The notes under the pieces were generated by a model that did no database searches, was not told the DNA's origin, and saw nothing but the letters and a program-made list of their open reading frames with translations. The position numbers and the translations under genes are program-made. From Microbacteriaceae bacterium (lineage in GTDB: Bacteria > Actinomycetota > Actinomycetes > Actinomycetales > Microbacteriaceae): a stretch of 40,322 nucleotides of DNA. Below, in pieces: positions 1 through 9,093 of this stretch. Position 1 is the first letter of the stretch. Each line of letters begins with the position of its first letter. The stretch is from positions 1 through 40,322 of the forward strand of contig JACMNE010000027.1 in assembly GCA_014378715.1 (NCBI GenBank), given 5' to 3'.

Positions 1-1
1 C

Positions 2-331
2 GGAGGCGACCTCGCCCTGCACAGCTTCGCCGACTTCGGCCGCGGTGACGGTCCGGGCGACGCGATCGCCCACGGGATCCTCAGCGGTGTCGTCGACCTG
101 TTCGCCGCGGATGTCGCCGCTGGCGAGAGCGCCCTCCGCCCCGACGGGATAATGCTCTCCCTCCTCGGAATAGCAATGCCGGAGACGCTCGGACGGTGGT
201 TCTCCGCACTCGCCGAGGGTGGCGAGGTACTCGACCCCCTCGCCCGGCGATCCTGGGGGGACACCGACGGCACGGTGCGCGACCGGTTCGGAGTGACCTG
301 GCTGATCGGATACCAGGGGGCGCAGCCCTGA
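2..331 (+). CDS. VOC/PhnB-like family protein, C-terminal part (5' end outside window)
   Basis: An open frame enters from the left edge in frame 2 and ends at TGA 329-331, giving 109 residues with no start codon inside the window. The end reads WGDTDGTVRDRFGVTWLI, the hallmark C-terminus of PhnB-like (3-demethylubiquinone methyltransferase-like) proteins of the vicinal oxygen chelate superfamily, where a WGD and an RFGV-W element close the last beta-alpha-beta-beta-beta module. Earlier residues (HSFADF, then a short amphipathic stretch) also fit this fold. Members are small cytoplasmic dimers, mostly of unknown substrate, so the specific reaction is not known. The family call is well supported; the function is not. 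The gene reads in the same direction as the SRAP gene 47 bp downstream. Confidence 0.75.
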   Translation, partial: GGDLALHSFADFGRGDGPGDAIAHGILSGVVDLFAADVAAGESALRPDGIMLSLLGIAMPETLGRWFSALAEGGEVLDPLARRSWGDTDGTVRDRFGVTWLIGYQGAQP

Positions 332-366
332 CCGGACTGCCCCTCGCCGCCACGCCACCCCTGCGT

Positions 367-372
367 CATGAT
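367..372 (+). promoter_or_regulatory. Weak -10 box (CATGAT), possible leaderless start of the SRAP gene
   Basis: CATGAT ends exactly 6 nt before the ATG at 379 and no Shine-Dalgarno sequence lies between. Only the A at position 2 and T at position 6 match TANNNT. It is included because the same spacing occurs with better boxes at four other genes in this window. Confidence 0.35.
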
Positions 373-378
373 GGATCC

Positions 379-1107
379 ATGTGTGGACGCTTCGCGATGG
401 ACGGCAGTACCAACGAACTCCTCGAGCAGATCGTGGGGGAGCACGGAATCGGCGCCCTGAAGGACTGGCAGAAGTACTGGCCGCCGAACTTCAACGTCGC
501 CCCCACCCAGGACGTCCCCGTCGCCAGCTCCCACCTGGGCGAGCGCACCATCGAGGCCGTGCGCTGGGGCATGGTCGCCCCCTACTCCAAGGTCTTCGGC
601 GGCAGACCGACCATCAACGCCCGTATTGAAACGGTCGCCACCAACGGCATGTTCAGGACCCCCTTCCTCAGCCACCGCGTCGTCGTCCCCGCCCTCGGCT
701 ACTACGAGTGGCAGGAAGCGGATGATGGCAAACAGCCCTATTTCGTCCGTTTGCCCGGTGAACCGCTCGCCCTGGCCGGCATCGTCCGCACCTGGCACGA
801 CCCCGCAAAGGCCAAGGACGACCCGGAGGGGACCCGCCTCTCCATGGCCATCATCACCCTCGACGCCCACGTCACCCCCGGCGAGGTGCACGACCGCGAA
901 CCGGCGTTCCTGGCCCCCGATGCCATTGACGACTGGCTCGACGGCGACCTCGAGGCGGACGACCTAGTGGATCTTCTGACCCGCTCCGCCGAGGCCATCG
1001 CGAACGAGGTCGAGTTCTTCCCCGTCAGCCGCTCCGTGAACAAGGTCGAGAAGTCCAAGGGTGTGCCCAACGATGGCCCGGAACTTATTGAGCGGGTGCT
1101 GGTCTAG
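379..1107 (+). CDS. SOS response-associated peptidase family (SRAP/YedK/HMCES) protein
   Basis: This 242-residue protein begins MCGRFAM, so removal of Met exposes the Cys2 that, in YedK/HMCES, forms a thiazolidine crosslink with abasic sites in single-stranded DNA. Other family hallmarks follow: INARIET (the conserved Asn-Ala-Arg), GYYEWQ (active-site Glu) and a His in GEVHDREPAFL. The start at 379 was chosen because the catalytic Cys must be residue 2; the open frame runs further upstream but without similarity. The usual H-x-R-M-P motif reads HDREP here, so the Met after Arg is replaced by Glu; the catalytic His is kept. No Shine-Dalgarno is visible and translation may be leaderless. The role is protection of abasic sites during replication, inferred from the family. 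Confidence 0.9.
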   Translation: MCGRFAMDGSTNELLEQIVGEHGIGALKDWQKYWPPNFNVAPTQDVPVASSHLGERTIEAVRWGMVAPYSKVFGGRPTINARIETVATNGMFRTPFLSHRVVVPALGYYEWQEADDGKQPYFVRLPGEPLALAGIVRTWHDPAKAKDDPEGTRLSMAIITLDAHVTPGEVHDREPAFLAPDAIDDWLDGDLEADDLVDLLTRSAEAIANEVEFFPVSRSVNKVEKSKGVPNDGPELIERVLV

Positions 1108-1130
1108 CTGGGTAGGGGAAGACCGGGCGG

Positions 1131-1136
1131 TAGGTT
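1131..1136 (+). promoter_or_regulatory. -10 box TAGGTT, leaderless promoter of the GNAT gene
   Basis: TAGGTT matches TANNNT and ends exactly 6 nt before ATG 1143, placing the expected transcription start at or next to the A of the start codon. No separate Shine-Dalgarno or clear -35 is visible. Confidence 0.55.
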
Positions 1137-1142
1137 GGGCGG

Positions 1143-1736
1143 ATGGAGAAGGTCACGCTGCGCACCGCACGGCTTGTGCTGGCGCCGCCGACCCTGGCCG
1201 ATGTCGACGCGATCACCGCGGCCTGCCAAGACCTGGAGCTGCAGCGGCGGGTGAGCAGCATCCCCGTTCCCTACAGTCGCGGCGATGCCGAGGGCTACGT
1301 GACCGGCTACTCCGCTGCTGGCTGGGCCTCCGGCACAAGCTGCACCTGGGCGATCCACCTCGACGGTGCCTTCGCCGGCGCGATCGGCCTCGACGACATC
1401 GCGGGCGGACGCGCCGAGATCGGGTACTGGGCGGCGCCGGAGTTCCGCCGCCGCGGCGTGCTCACCGAGGCGGCCCGGGCCGTCGTGCGGTTCGGGATCG
1501 ACCCGGCCCCGGACGGGCTCGGTCTGCAGCGGATCGAGTGGCACGCCTTCGCCGGCAACCTCGGCTCGGCGGGGGTCGCGCGCAACGCCGGCTTCCGGTT
1601 CGAGGGCACCCTGCGCCTCGGGACGATGGGCCGGCAGGGCCGCGAGGACGACTGGGTCGCCGGCATCCTCGCCACCGACCCGCACACGCAGACGCCCTGG
1701 CCGATCCTGGGGCCGATCCTGGGGCCGATCCTGTGA
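1143..1736 (+). CDS. GNAT family N-acetyltransferase (RimJ/RimL type)
   Basis: The 197-residue protein has the RimJ/RimL-type layout. It opens with TLRTARLVLAPPTLADVDAI, followed by an acetyl-CoA-binding segment EIGYWAAPEFRRRGVLTEAA containing the R-R-x-G-V/A pyrophosphate loop (roughly residues 86-105). It then has LQRIEWHAFAGNLGSAGVARNAGFRFEGTLR, the classic N-x-x-S-x-x-V-x-x-x-x-G-F-x-x-E-G motif 4. These enzymes transfer acetyl from acetyl-CoA to an N-terminal or small-molecule amine; the substrate cannot be read from sequence. The last residues are a tandem repeat, P-I-L-G-P-I-L-G-P-I-L, produced by three copies of a 12-bp unit. The stop codon overlaps the GTG of the CHY gene (GTGA), so the two are probably co-transcribed. 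The start is set by the -10 box 6 nt upstream. Confidence 0.88.
   Translation: MEKVTLRTARLVLAPPTLADVDAITAACQDLELQRRVSSIPVPYSRGDAEGYVTGYSAAGWASGTSCTWAIHLDGAFAGAIGLDDIAGGRAEIGYWAAPEFRRRGVLTEAARAVVRFGIDPAPDGLGLQRIEWHAFAGNLGSAGVARNAGFRFEGTLRLGTMGRQGREDDWVAGILATDPHTQTPWPILGPILGPIL
1699..1734 (+). repeat. Three tandem copies of a 12-bp unit at the end of the GNAT gene
   Basis: GGCCGATCCTGG is repeated at 1699-1710, 1711-1722 and 1723-1734 (the last copy ends in T). Because 12 is a multiple of 3, copy number changes keep the frame and only lengthen the I-L-G-P tail before the stop codon. Confidence 0.9.
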
Positions 1737-2077
1737 CGGGCATCTTCGTTCAGGGCACCCCGCTCGACGAGCAGACCCGGTGTGTGCACTGGCATTCCCC
1801 AGCGGATGTCGTCGCCATCCGCTTCGCCTGCTGCCGCGAGTACTACTCCTGTTTCGAGTGCCACGAGGAGCACGCCGGTCATGCTGCCGAGCGCTGGCCC
1901 GCCGCGCAATGGACCGAGGATGCCGTTCTCTGCGGGGTCTGCCGCGCCGAGCTGTCGATCGCCGAGTATCTCGCCTCGCCTGGCTCGGCCTGCCCTCGCT
2001 GCGGTGCTGCCTTCAACGAGGGCTGCCGCCTCCACCGGCACCTGTACTTCGAGACGGCGCCGATGGGGGCCGGCTGA
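1733..2077 (+). CDS. CHY zinc-finger domain protein
   Basis: This is a 114-residue protein from GTG 1733, which overlaps the preceding stop codon (GTGA). It carries the complete CHY zinc-finger pattern: C-V-H-W-H-S-P near residue 15, a C-C pair, C-F-E-C-H-E-E-H, a distal C-G-V-C, then A-C-P-R-C-G and F-N-E-G-C-x-L-H-R-H-L-Y-F-E at the end. The family's C-x-H-Y has Trp instead of Tyr here. The domain binds three zinc ions. It is known from the yeast mitochondrial Hot13 and from RING ubiquitin ligases, while bacterial stand-alone versions have no established role. Overlap with the acetyltransferase suggests translational coupling. The longer frame upstream of 1733 is only a shadow of the GNAT gene. 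Confidence 0.85.
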   Translation: MTGIFVQGTPLDEQTRCVHWHSPADVVAIRFACCREYYSCFECHEEHAGHAAERWPAAQWTEDAVLCGVCRAELSIAEYLASPGSACPRCGAAFNEGCRLHRHLYFETAPMGAG

Positions 2078-2120
2078 CCCCGCCGGGCGGCATCCCAGCT
2101 ACATAGCGCACAGTCACGGT

Positions 2121-3566
2121 GTGACCGACTTGCTTAATGCGACCGCCCGACCCGACACCGCCGCTGACACCGCACGCCCCGACACCACCCCCACCGACCA
2201 TTTCGACATCGTCATCATCGGCGCGGGACCGGCCGGCACCGCTGCGGCCCTGCGCGCCGCCGAGCTCGGAGCCCGGGTCGCCGTCGCCGAGTCCGACCGC
2301 ACCGGAGGCACCTGCGTCAATACCGGATGCGTCCCCACCCGCGTGCTCGCCAAGACCGCCCGGATCGTGCGCGAAGCCCGCGCCGCCCGCGACTGGGGTA
2401 TCGGCGGCGTCGACCCGGTCATCGACTGGACCGCCACCGTCGCCCACGTGCGCGAGACCGTCGACCGGGTGCGCTCGATCAAGCGCGAGGCCGTGCGCTT
2501 CGCCGACGCCGGCATCGAACTCATCCTCGAAGGCCGCGCCCGCTTCGCCGACCCGCACACCATTGTGCTCGACAGCGGTCGCCGCATCACCGCCGGCTCC
2601 GTGCTTGTCTGCGTCGGCGGCCACTCCCGCCGCCTCCCGATCCCCGGCGCCGAGCTCGCGACCGTGCCGGAGGAGCTCCTCGACCTCCCCACCCTCCCGC
2701 AGCGCGTCGCCGTGATCGGCGGCGGCAACACCGGCGCCCAGCTCGTCACCGTGTTCAGTTCCTTCGGCAGCCAGGTCACCCTTCTCGACGTCGCCCCGCG
2801 CATCCTCGTCGCCTCCGACGAGGCCATCTCCGCCGCGGTCGCCCGCGCCTTCGTCGAGCAGGGCGTCGCCGTGCACACCGGTATCAGCGGCATCGACGGC
2901 CTCGTCCGCGCCGCCGACGGCTCGATCACACTCACCTGGCAGTCCGGCGGAGTCGCCGCGTCCGGCTCCTTCGACGCCGTCATCATGGCGACAGGGTGGC
3001 CAGCGGATGTCGCGGACCTCGGTCTCGAGAACGCCGGCGTGCCCATCATCCGCTCATCGATCCCGGTCGACGAGTACTTCCGCAGCCCGGTCGGTCACAT
3101 CTTCGGCGTCGGAGACGCGACGGGACGCGACATGCTCGTGCAGGCGGCGCAGTTTGAAGGGGAGGCGGCCGCCGAGAACGCCGTGCTCGGCGCGAACCGC
3201 CGTACCCCGCACCACCTGCTCCCGGCCGGGGGGTTCACCGATCCCGACTACGCCGGCGTCGGACTCACCGAGGCGCAGGCGCGCGAGCTCGACCCGGAGT
3301 GCGTCGTCGCGATGGTGGAGTTCGCCGACCTCGACCGAGCCGTGATCGACGACCGGGAGCGCGGGTTCCTCAAGCTCATCACCGACCGGCGGCGCGAGCT
3401 CATCCTCGGGGCGCACGCGGTCGGCGAGAATGCGGTCGAGGTGATCCAGTCGGTGACCACGGCGATGGCCGCCGGCATCGACCCGCGCACCCTCGGGCGG
3501 GTCAAGTTCGCCTACCCGACCTACAGCGCGGTCATCGGCATGGCGGCGCGAGCACTGCTGGCCTGA
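2121..3566 (+). CDS. FAD-dependent pyridine nucleotide-disulfide oxidoreductase family protein
   Basis: The enzyme has 481 residues. It has an N-terminal FAD fold with G-A-G-P-A-G, the redox-active disulfide motif G-G-T-C-V-N-T-G-C-V-P-T (C-x4-C), a central NAD(P)H fold with V-I-G-G-G-N-T-G, the second FAD contact F-G-V-G-D-A-T-G and a C-terminal dimerisation domain. That is the layout of dihydrolipoamide dehydrogenase, mercuric reductase and glutathione reductase. The C-terminal active-site H-x-H-P-T of lipoamide dehydrogenase is replaced by F-A-Y-P-T-Y-S, so it is unlikely to be the L protein of glycine cleavage despite the gcv operon nearby. The substrate is unknown. GTG 2121 is chosen because a short polar lead then enters the FAD fold; a weak CACAGT box lies 6 nt upstream and there is no Shine-Dalgarno. 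Confidence 0.85.
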   Translation: MTDLLNATARPDTAADTARPDTTPTDHFDIVIIGAGPAGTAAALRAAELGARVAVAESDRTGGTCVNTGCVPTRVLAKTARIVREARAARDWGIGGVDPVIDWTATVAHVRETVDRVRSIKREAVRFADAGIELILEGRARFADPHTIVLDSGRRITAGSVLVCVGGHSRRLPIPGAELATVPEELLDLPTLPQRVAVIGGGNTGAQLVTVFSSFGSQVTLLDVAPRILVASDEAISAAVARAFVEQGVAVHTGISGIDGLVRAADGSITLTWQSGGVAASGSFDAVIMATGWPADVADLGLENAGVPIIRSSIPVDEYFRSPVGHIFGVGDATGRDMLVQAAQFEGEAAAENAVLGANRRTPHHLLPAGGFTDPDYAGVGLTEAQARELDPECVVAMVEFADLDRAVIDDRERGFLKLITDRRRELILGAHAVGENAVEVIQSVTTAMAAGIDPRTLGRVKFAYPTYSAVIGMAARALLA

Positions 3567-3617
3567 TCCGGTTCCCGCATGCGTGCGAGAATAGCCCTTT
3601 TGGGGAGCCCCGCGCCG

Positions 3618-5213
<1,596 letters not shown>

Positions 5214-5235
5214 GAAAGGGCAGGGCTGGGGCAGC

Positions 5236-6132
5236 TCAGACCACGCAGCGGAACCCGGTGTTGCCCGTCGTGGAGTCGGCGCTGAGGCCCTGCCGCGCCG
5301 ACACCCGATAGCGACGGCAGTAGGAGGCGTGGCAGAGGAACGATCCGCCCTTCGTCACCCGCGAGACGCCCGGCTCGAACCAGTCGGCGCACCACTCCCA
5401 GACGTTGCCGGTCATGTTGTACAGGCCGAAGTCATTGGGCGGGAACGCGGTCGCCGGCGCGGTGCCGTACCAGCCGTCCGACTGTGTGTTCACGGCCGGG
5501 AATGCGCCCTGCCAGACGTTCATCCGGTGCTCACCGCCGGGTTCGAGCTCGTCACCCCACGGGAAATTCCGCTGTTCGAGGCCACCCCGGGCGGCGAACT
5601 CCCACTCCGCCTCGGTAGGTAGCCGCCCGCCGGCCCAGCGCGCGTAGGCGACGGCGTCGTTCCAGCTCACGTGCACCACGGGGTGGCCGGGGTCGGCTGG
5701 GGACGGTGCGAGCGGTCCGGTCGGGCTCGCCCAGGTCGCGCCATCCACCTGACGCCACCATGGCGCCTCGGCCGCACCCCGAGTCGGCGGGAACTCATCG
5801 GGCAGCAGCCCCGCGAAGACGAACGACCAGCCGTAGCGCTCAGCATCGGTGCGGTGCCCGGTCGCGGCGACGAAGCGGGCGAAGTCGGCATTCGTCACCG
5901 TCGCAGCCTGGATGGAGAACGGGGCAACGGTCGCCTCGCGCACGGGTCCCTCGCCGTCGGCGGGGTAGGCGAGCGGACTGTCACTGCCCATGAGGTAGGT
6001 GCCGCCGGCCAGCGGGATCAGGCCGGCCAGGCTGAGTGGCCCTCGGACGGTTTCCTCACGCTCGGGCCGCCCACGCGAATCCCGCCCGTCGGCACCCCGT
6101 CCGCCCGACGGCGCGCAGCACCCGGTGCTCAC
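5236..6132 (-). CDS. Formylglycine-generating enzyme (SUMF1/FGE family), sulfatase activator
   Basis: The protein has 298 residues, start GTG at 6132 with GGAG just upstream. It has the full FGE-sulfatase fold: I-P-L-A-G-G-T-Y-L-M-G-S near the N-terminus, P-V-V-H-V-S-W-N-D-A, G-R-L-P-T-E-A-E-W-E-F-A-A-R-G, N-M-T-G-N-V-W-E-W and G-G-S-F-L-C-H-A-S-Y-C. Cys267 and Cys272 match the copper-binding catalytic pair of aerobic FGE, which oxidises a sulfatase cysteine to C-alpha-formylglycine using O2. It is the second gene after the sulfatase (24 bp gap), whose C-S-P-T-R motif is the FGE target, so this is a matched enzyme and activator. No signal peptide is visible, so it probably acts in the cytoplasm. 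The first ~30 residues are low-complexity (Gly/Arg), so a later start is possible. Confidence 0.93.
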   Translation of the reverse strand: MSTGCCAPSGGRGADGRDSRGRPEREETVRGPLSLAGLIPLAGGTYLMGSDSPLAYPADGEGPVREATVAPFSIQAATVTNADFARFVAATGHRTDAERYGWSFVFAGLLPDEFPPTRGAAEAPWWRQVDGATWASPTGPLAPSPADPGHPVVHVSWNDAVAYARWAGGRLPTEAEWEFAARGGLEQRNFPWGDELEPGGEHRMNVWQGAFPAVNTQSDGWYGTAPATAFPPNDFGLYNMTGNVWEWCADWFEPGVSRVTKGGSFLCHASYCRRYRVSARQGLSADSTTGNTGFRCVV

Positions 6133-6156
6133 CGCACTCCGCTCACGATGCGCCGC

Positions 6157-8502
6157 TCACTGGTGCGCCAGCACGTGCCGCACCGCATCTTCGCCGGTGC
6201 CGGTCACGGCATCATCTGCCACGTCGATCCGCACGAACTCGATCGTGCCGGTGAAGGCGTTGCCCGTCGGCGCGTAGTCGTCGCTCACCGGAGTGCCGAG
6301 GTCCACCCCCACATTGAGCGTCTCATCGAACGAGAAGTAATACGCGGTCGTGCGCTCGACCCGCCCCGCACCGACCTCGGCGCCGTCGACGAACAGCGTC
6401 ACGGTGGCCCCGCGCCCCAGCCCGCCCCCGTCGTAGTCGAACCGCATGTGCAGCTCGTGCTCGCCATCGGTCAGCTTCACCCTCGAGCGGATGCTGGCCA
6501 GATAGCTGCCATAGGTGTTGTACGTGTAGCGCAGCTCACCGTCCACGACATACAGCGACCAGCCGCCGAAGCGTCCGCCCTGGGCGATGAGCACTCCCGA
6601 TGATGGGTTGGTCGCAACATCCGCTATCGAGACCTGCGCGGTGATCGTGTGCGACCGGTTCTTGGTGTTCATCGTCGTCTCCTCGGTGAACCGGCCCATG
6701 CCCGACGAGAGGGTGAGCGAGTCGCGACCGGCCAGCAGGTCGATGCGCCCGGCGAGGAAGGGGTTCTCGCGCTCGGTGACCCGGTCGTCGAGCGGGAACA
6801 CCTGGTACTTCTCCGCCTCGGCGGTGAACACGGCCTGCAGCTCGTGCAACCGGTCGGGCAGCTCGACGGCGAGGTCGTTGCTCTGGGTCCAGTCGACGGT
6901 GGTGTCATAGAGCTCCCACACGTCGTCCTCGAAAAAGGGCAGCCCGTCGGGCAGCATCAGCCACGGGGTGCCGTGCCGGGTGACGGCCATCCAGCCCTCG
7001 TGGTAGATGCCACGATTGCCGCACATCTCGAAATACTGGGTCGTGCGGCGGTCGGCGGCCTCCGCGTCATCGAAGGTGTACAGCATGCTGGTGCCCTCGA
7101 TCGGGCTCTGCTCGATACCGTTGACGCTGGTCGGCGCCGGGAGTCCTGCCGCCTCGAGGATCGTGGGCAGGATGTCGATGACGTGGTGGAACTGATGGCG
7201 GATCGTCCCGACATCCGCTTTTTTGATACGGTCGCCCCAGCGCATGATCATGCCGTCGCGGGTGCCGCCGAAGTGCGAGGCCACCTGCTTGGTCCACTGG
7301 TAGGGGGCGTTCATCGCGAGCGCCCAGCCCACCGGGTACATGCCGTACGTCGTCGCGTCGCCGAAGGACTCGAGGCGGTCGACCATAGCGGATGTCTCGT
7401 CCGCGATACCGTGGCCCACGAGGTGCTCACGCAGGGTGCCCTCGATACCGCCCTCGCCCGACGCGCCGTTGTCGCCGAGCAGGAACACGATGAGGGTGTT
7501 CTCGAGCTCGCCGAGGCGCTCGAGCTCGGCGACGAGGCGCGCGACCTGCGCGTCGGTGTGCTCGGCGAAGCCCGCGTAAGTCTCCATGAACCGCGCGGCG
7601 ACCGCCCGCTCGTCGACGTCGAGGTCGGCCCAGGCCGGCACCCCCTCCGCCCACGGCCCGAGCACGGCGTCGGCCGGCACGATACCGAGTGCCTTCTGGC
7701 GCTCCAGTGTCTTGGCGCGCTGCACGTCCCAGCCGGCCTCGAAGGCGCCGCGGTACTTCTCGATCCACTCCGGGGCCACATGGAACGGGGCGTGCGTGGC
7801 CCCGAAGGCGACGTAGGCATAGAACGGCTTGTCGGGGGTGAGCGCCTGCTGGGTGCCGATCCAGCCGATCGCGTGATCGACGAGGTCCTCGGAGAGGTGG
7901 TAGCCGTCCTCCGGTTGCCGGGCAGGAACCACCGGGGTGGTGCCGTGGAACAGCTGCGGGTACCAGTGGTTCATCTCCGCACCCATAAAGCCGTAGAACT
8001 CGTCGAAGCCCTCACCCGTCGGCCAACGGTCGAATGGGCCGGAGACGCTCACCTCCCGGGCGGGCGTCTGGTGCCACTTGCCGAACGCCGCGGTGCTGTA
8101 GCCGTTGCCGCCAAGTATCTGAGCGGTCGTCGCGGCGCTCGCCGGACGGTAGCCGTTGTAGCCGGGGGAGGAGGTCGCCATCTCGGTTGTGCCGCCCATC
8201 CCCACCGAGTGGTGGTTGCGGCCCGTGAGCAGCGCCTGCCGGGTCGGTGAGCAGAGGGCGGTCACGTGGAACCGGCTGAACCGCAGGCCCTCGTCGGCGA
8301 GGCGCTGCGCGGTCGGCATGACGCAGGGGCCGCCGAAGGGCTGCGAGGCGCCGAACCCCATGTCGTCGATCACCACGACCACGATGTTCGGGGCCCCGGC
8401 GGGAGGCGCCAGCGCCTCGACCGGCACCCCGTGCTCCCGCACCGGGTCGGGGATGGGCAAGGATGCGCGGGAGGAGGGGGGACGCTTCACGGTGCTGCTC
8501 AC
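6157..8502 (-). CDS. Arylsulfatase, Cys-type (long AtsA-like form)
   Basis: The protein has 781 residues. The N-terminal alkaline-phosphatase-like domain has I-D-D-M-G-F-G (metal-binding Asp46-Asp47) and A-L-C-S-P-T-R-Q-A-L-L-T-G-R-N. Cys84 is the residue converted to formylglycine, in the canonical C-x-P-x-R. Further sites include F-G-A-T-H-A-P-F and F-L-L-G-D-N-G-A-S. The C-terminal ~180 residues form a beta-rich segment (A-Q-G-G-R-F-G-G-W-S-L-Y-V), matching the long arylsulfatases of about 780 residues known from mycobacteria and proteobacteria. It hydrolyses sulfate esters; the substrate cannot be read. No signal peptide is seen, suggesting a cytosolic enzyme scavenging sulfate from imported esters. 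It starts at GTG 8502 without a good Shine-Dalgarno; an in-frame start a few residues later cannot be excluded. It is divergent from phnA, 86 bp apart. Confidence 0.93.
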   Translation of the reverse strand: MSSTVKRPPSSRASLPIPDPVREHGVPVEALAPPAGAPNIVVVVIDDMGFGASQPFGGPCVMPTAQRLADEGLRFSRFHVTALCSPTRQALLTGRNHHSVGMGGTTEMATSSPGYNGYRPASAATTAQILGGNGYSTAAFGKWHQTPAREVSVSGPFDRWPTGEGFDEFYGFMGAEMNHWYPQLFHGTTPVVPARQPEDGYHLSEDLVDHAIGWIGTQQALTPDKPFYAYVAFGATHAPFHVAPEWIEKYRGAFEAGWDVQRAKTLERQKALGIVPADAVLGPWAEGVPAWADLDVDERAVAARFMETYAGFAEHTDAQVARLVAELERLGELENTLIVFLLGDNGASGEGGIEGTLREHLVGHGIADETSAMVDRLESFGDATTYGMYPVGWALAMNAPYQWTKQVASHFGGTRDGMIMRWGDRIKKADVGTIRHQFHHVIDILPTILEAAGLPAPTSVNGIEQSPIEGTSMLYTFDDAEAADRRTTQYFEMCGNRGIYHEGWMAVTRHGTPWLMLPDGLPFFEDDVWELYDTTVDWTQSNDLAVELPDRLHELQAVFTAEAEKYQVFPLDDRVTERENPFLAGRIDLLAGRDSLTLSSGMGRFTEETTMNTKNRSHTITAQVSIADVATNPSSGVLIAQGGRFGGWSLYVVDGELRYTYNTYGSYLASIRSRVKLTDGEHELHMRFDYDGGGLGRGATVTLFVDGAEVGAGRVERTTAYYFSFDETLNVGVDLGTPVSDDYAPTGNAFTGTIEFVRIDVADDAVTGTGEDAVRHVLAHQ

Positions 8503-8576
8503 AATCTGTCGGCCTTGCCCTTCCGACGGTATCCGATCCGGCGCACGTCTGTACCCCGCGCATCCGACACCGGCGA

Positions 8577-8582
8577 TATTCT
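8577..8582 (+). promoter_or_regulatory. -10 box TATTCT, leaderless promoter of phnA
   Basis: TATTCT ends exactly 6 nt before ATG 8589. The intervening bases carry no usable ribosome-binding site, so the transcript should begin at the start codon. A -35 is not obvious. Confidence 0.6.
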
Positions 8583-8588
8583 GGGGTG

Positions 8589-8942
8589 ATGACCGACACG
8601 CTCCCTCCCTGCCCGCGGTGCTCCAGTGAATTCGCCTATGAGATGGGCGCCCTGCTGGTGTGCCCCATGTGCGGCAACGAGTGGGCGGTGGGCGCCGGCG
8701 CCGAGGATGATGCGCCAGCCGTGTCCGTCATCACCGACGCCTTCGGCACCCCGCTCGCCGACGGCGACTCCGTCACCGTCATCAAGGACCTCAAGGTGAA
8801 GGGCAGCTCCACCGTCATCAAGGTCGGCACAAAGGTGCGCGGCATCCGCCTGGTCGACGGCATCGGCGACCACGACATCGACTGCCGCGTCGACGGGGTC
8901 GGCCAGACGCAGCTCAAGTCGAGTGTGGTCAAGAAGGCCTGA
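8589..8942 (+). CDS. phnA: PhnA (YjdM) domain zinc-ribbon protein
   Basis: This 117-residue protein has the two-part architecture of the PhnA/YjdM family. An N-terminal zinc ribbon (P-C-P-R-C-S-S-E-F-A-Y-E ... V-C-P-M-C-G-N-E-W) precedes a C-terminal SH3-like barrel (D-G-D-S-V-T-V-I-K-D-L-K-V-K-G-S-S-T-V-I-K-V-G-T-K-V-R-G-I-R-L). The family was named for the phosphonate gene cluster of E. coli but is not phosphonoacetate hydrolase and has no proven reaction. The start is set by the -10 box 6 nt upstream; the frame upstream of 8589 is not conserved in character. A one-base gap separates it from the small membrane protein at 8944, so the two are presumably one transcript. Confidence 0.92.
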   Translation: MTDTLPPCPRCSSEFAYEMGALLVCPMCGNEWAVGAGAEDDAPAVSVITDAFGTPLADGDSVTVIKDLKVKGSSTVIKVGTKVRGIRLVDGIGDHDIDCRVDGVGQTQLKSSVVKKA

Positions 8943-8943
8943 C

Positions 8944-9093
8944 ATGCTGCCCCTGTTCGCGATCCCCGGCGCCGGCTTCCCGCCCTGGGCGCCCTACGTC
9001 TTCGGGGTGATCGGCCTCGTCTCGGTGACGGTGCTGATCTGGCAGGCCGTTCTCTATTTCAGAAACCACGACGGCGACGGGGACGGCGAGTAG
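8944..9093 (+). CDS. Small single-span membrane protein (49 residues)
   Basis: A short ORF begins with ATG one base after the phnA stop and ends at TAG 9091-9093. It encodes a Pro/Gly-rich start (MLPLFAIPGAGFPPWAP), one hydrophobic helix of about 22 residues (from Y-V-F-G-V-I-G-L to A-V-L-Y-F) and an acidic Asp/Gly tail (D-G-D-G-D-G-E). No family is recognised. Tight coupling to phnA, G/C-rich third positions and a coherent helix argue that it is real. The stop codon overlaps the TAGACT -10 box proposed for the riboswitch transcript. Confidence 0.6.
   Translation: MLPLFAIPGAGFPPWAPYVFGVIGLVSVTVLIWQAVLYFRNHDGDGDGE

Noticed and set aside
1061..2077. Longer N-terminal extension of the CHY zinc-finger protein
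   Set aside because: The extension lies over the GNAT gene in another frame and has shadow composition; the GTGA overlap at 1733 is the natural start.
2121..3566. Dihydrolipoamide dehydrogenase (L protein) for the gcv operon
   Set aside because: It lacks the H-x-H-P-T active site and is about 5.8 kb away from the riboswitch-controlled operon, behind two other transcription units.
6649..8250. 533-residue plus-strand frame opposite the sulfatase
   Set aside because: Shadow frame; the minus strand encodes a complete sulfatase with catalytic motifs.
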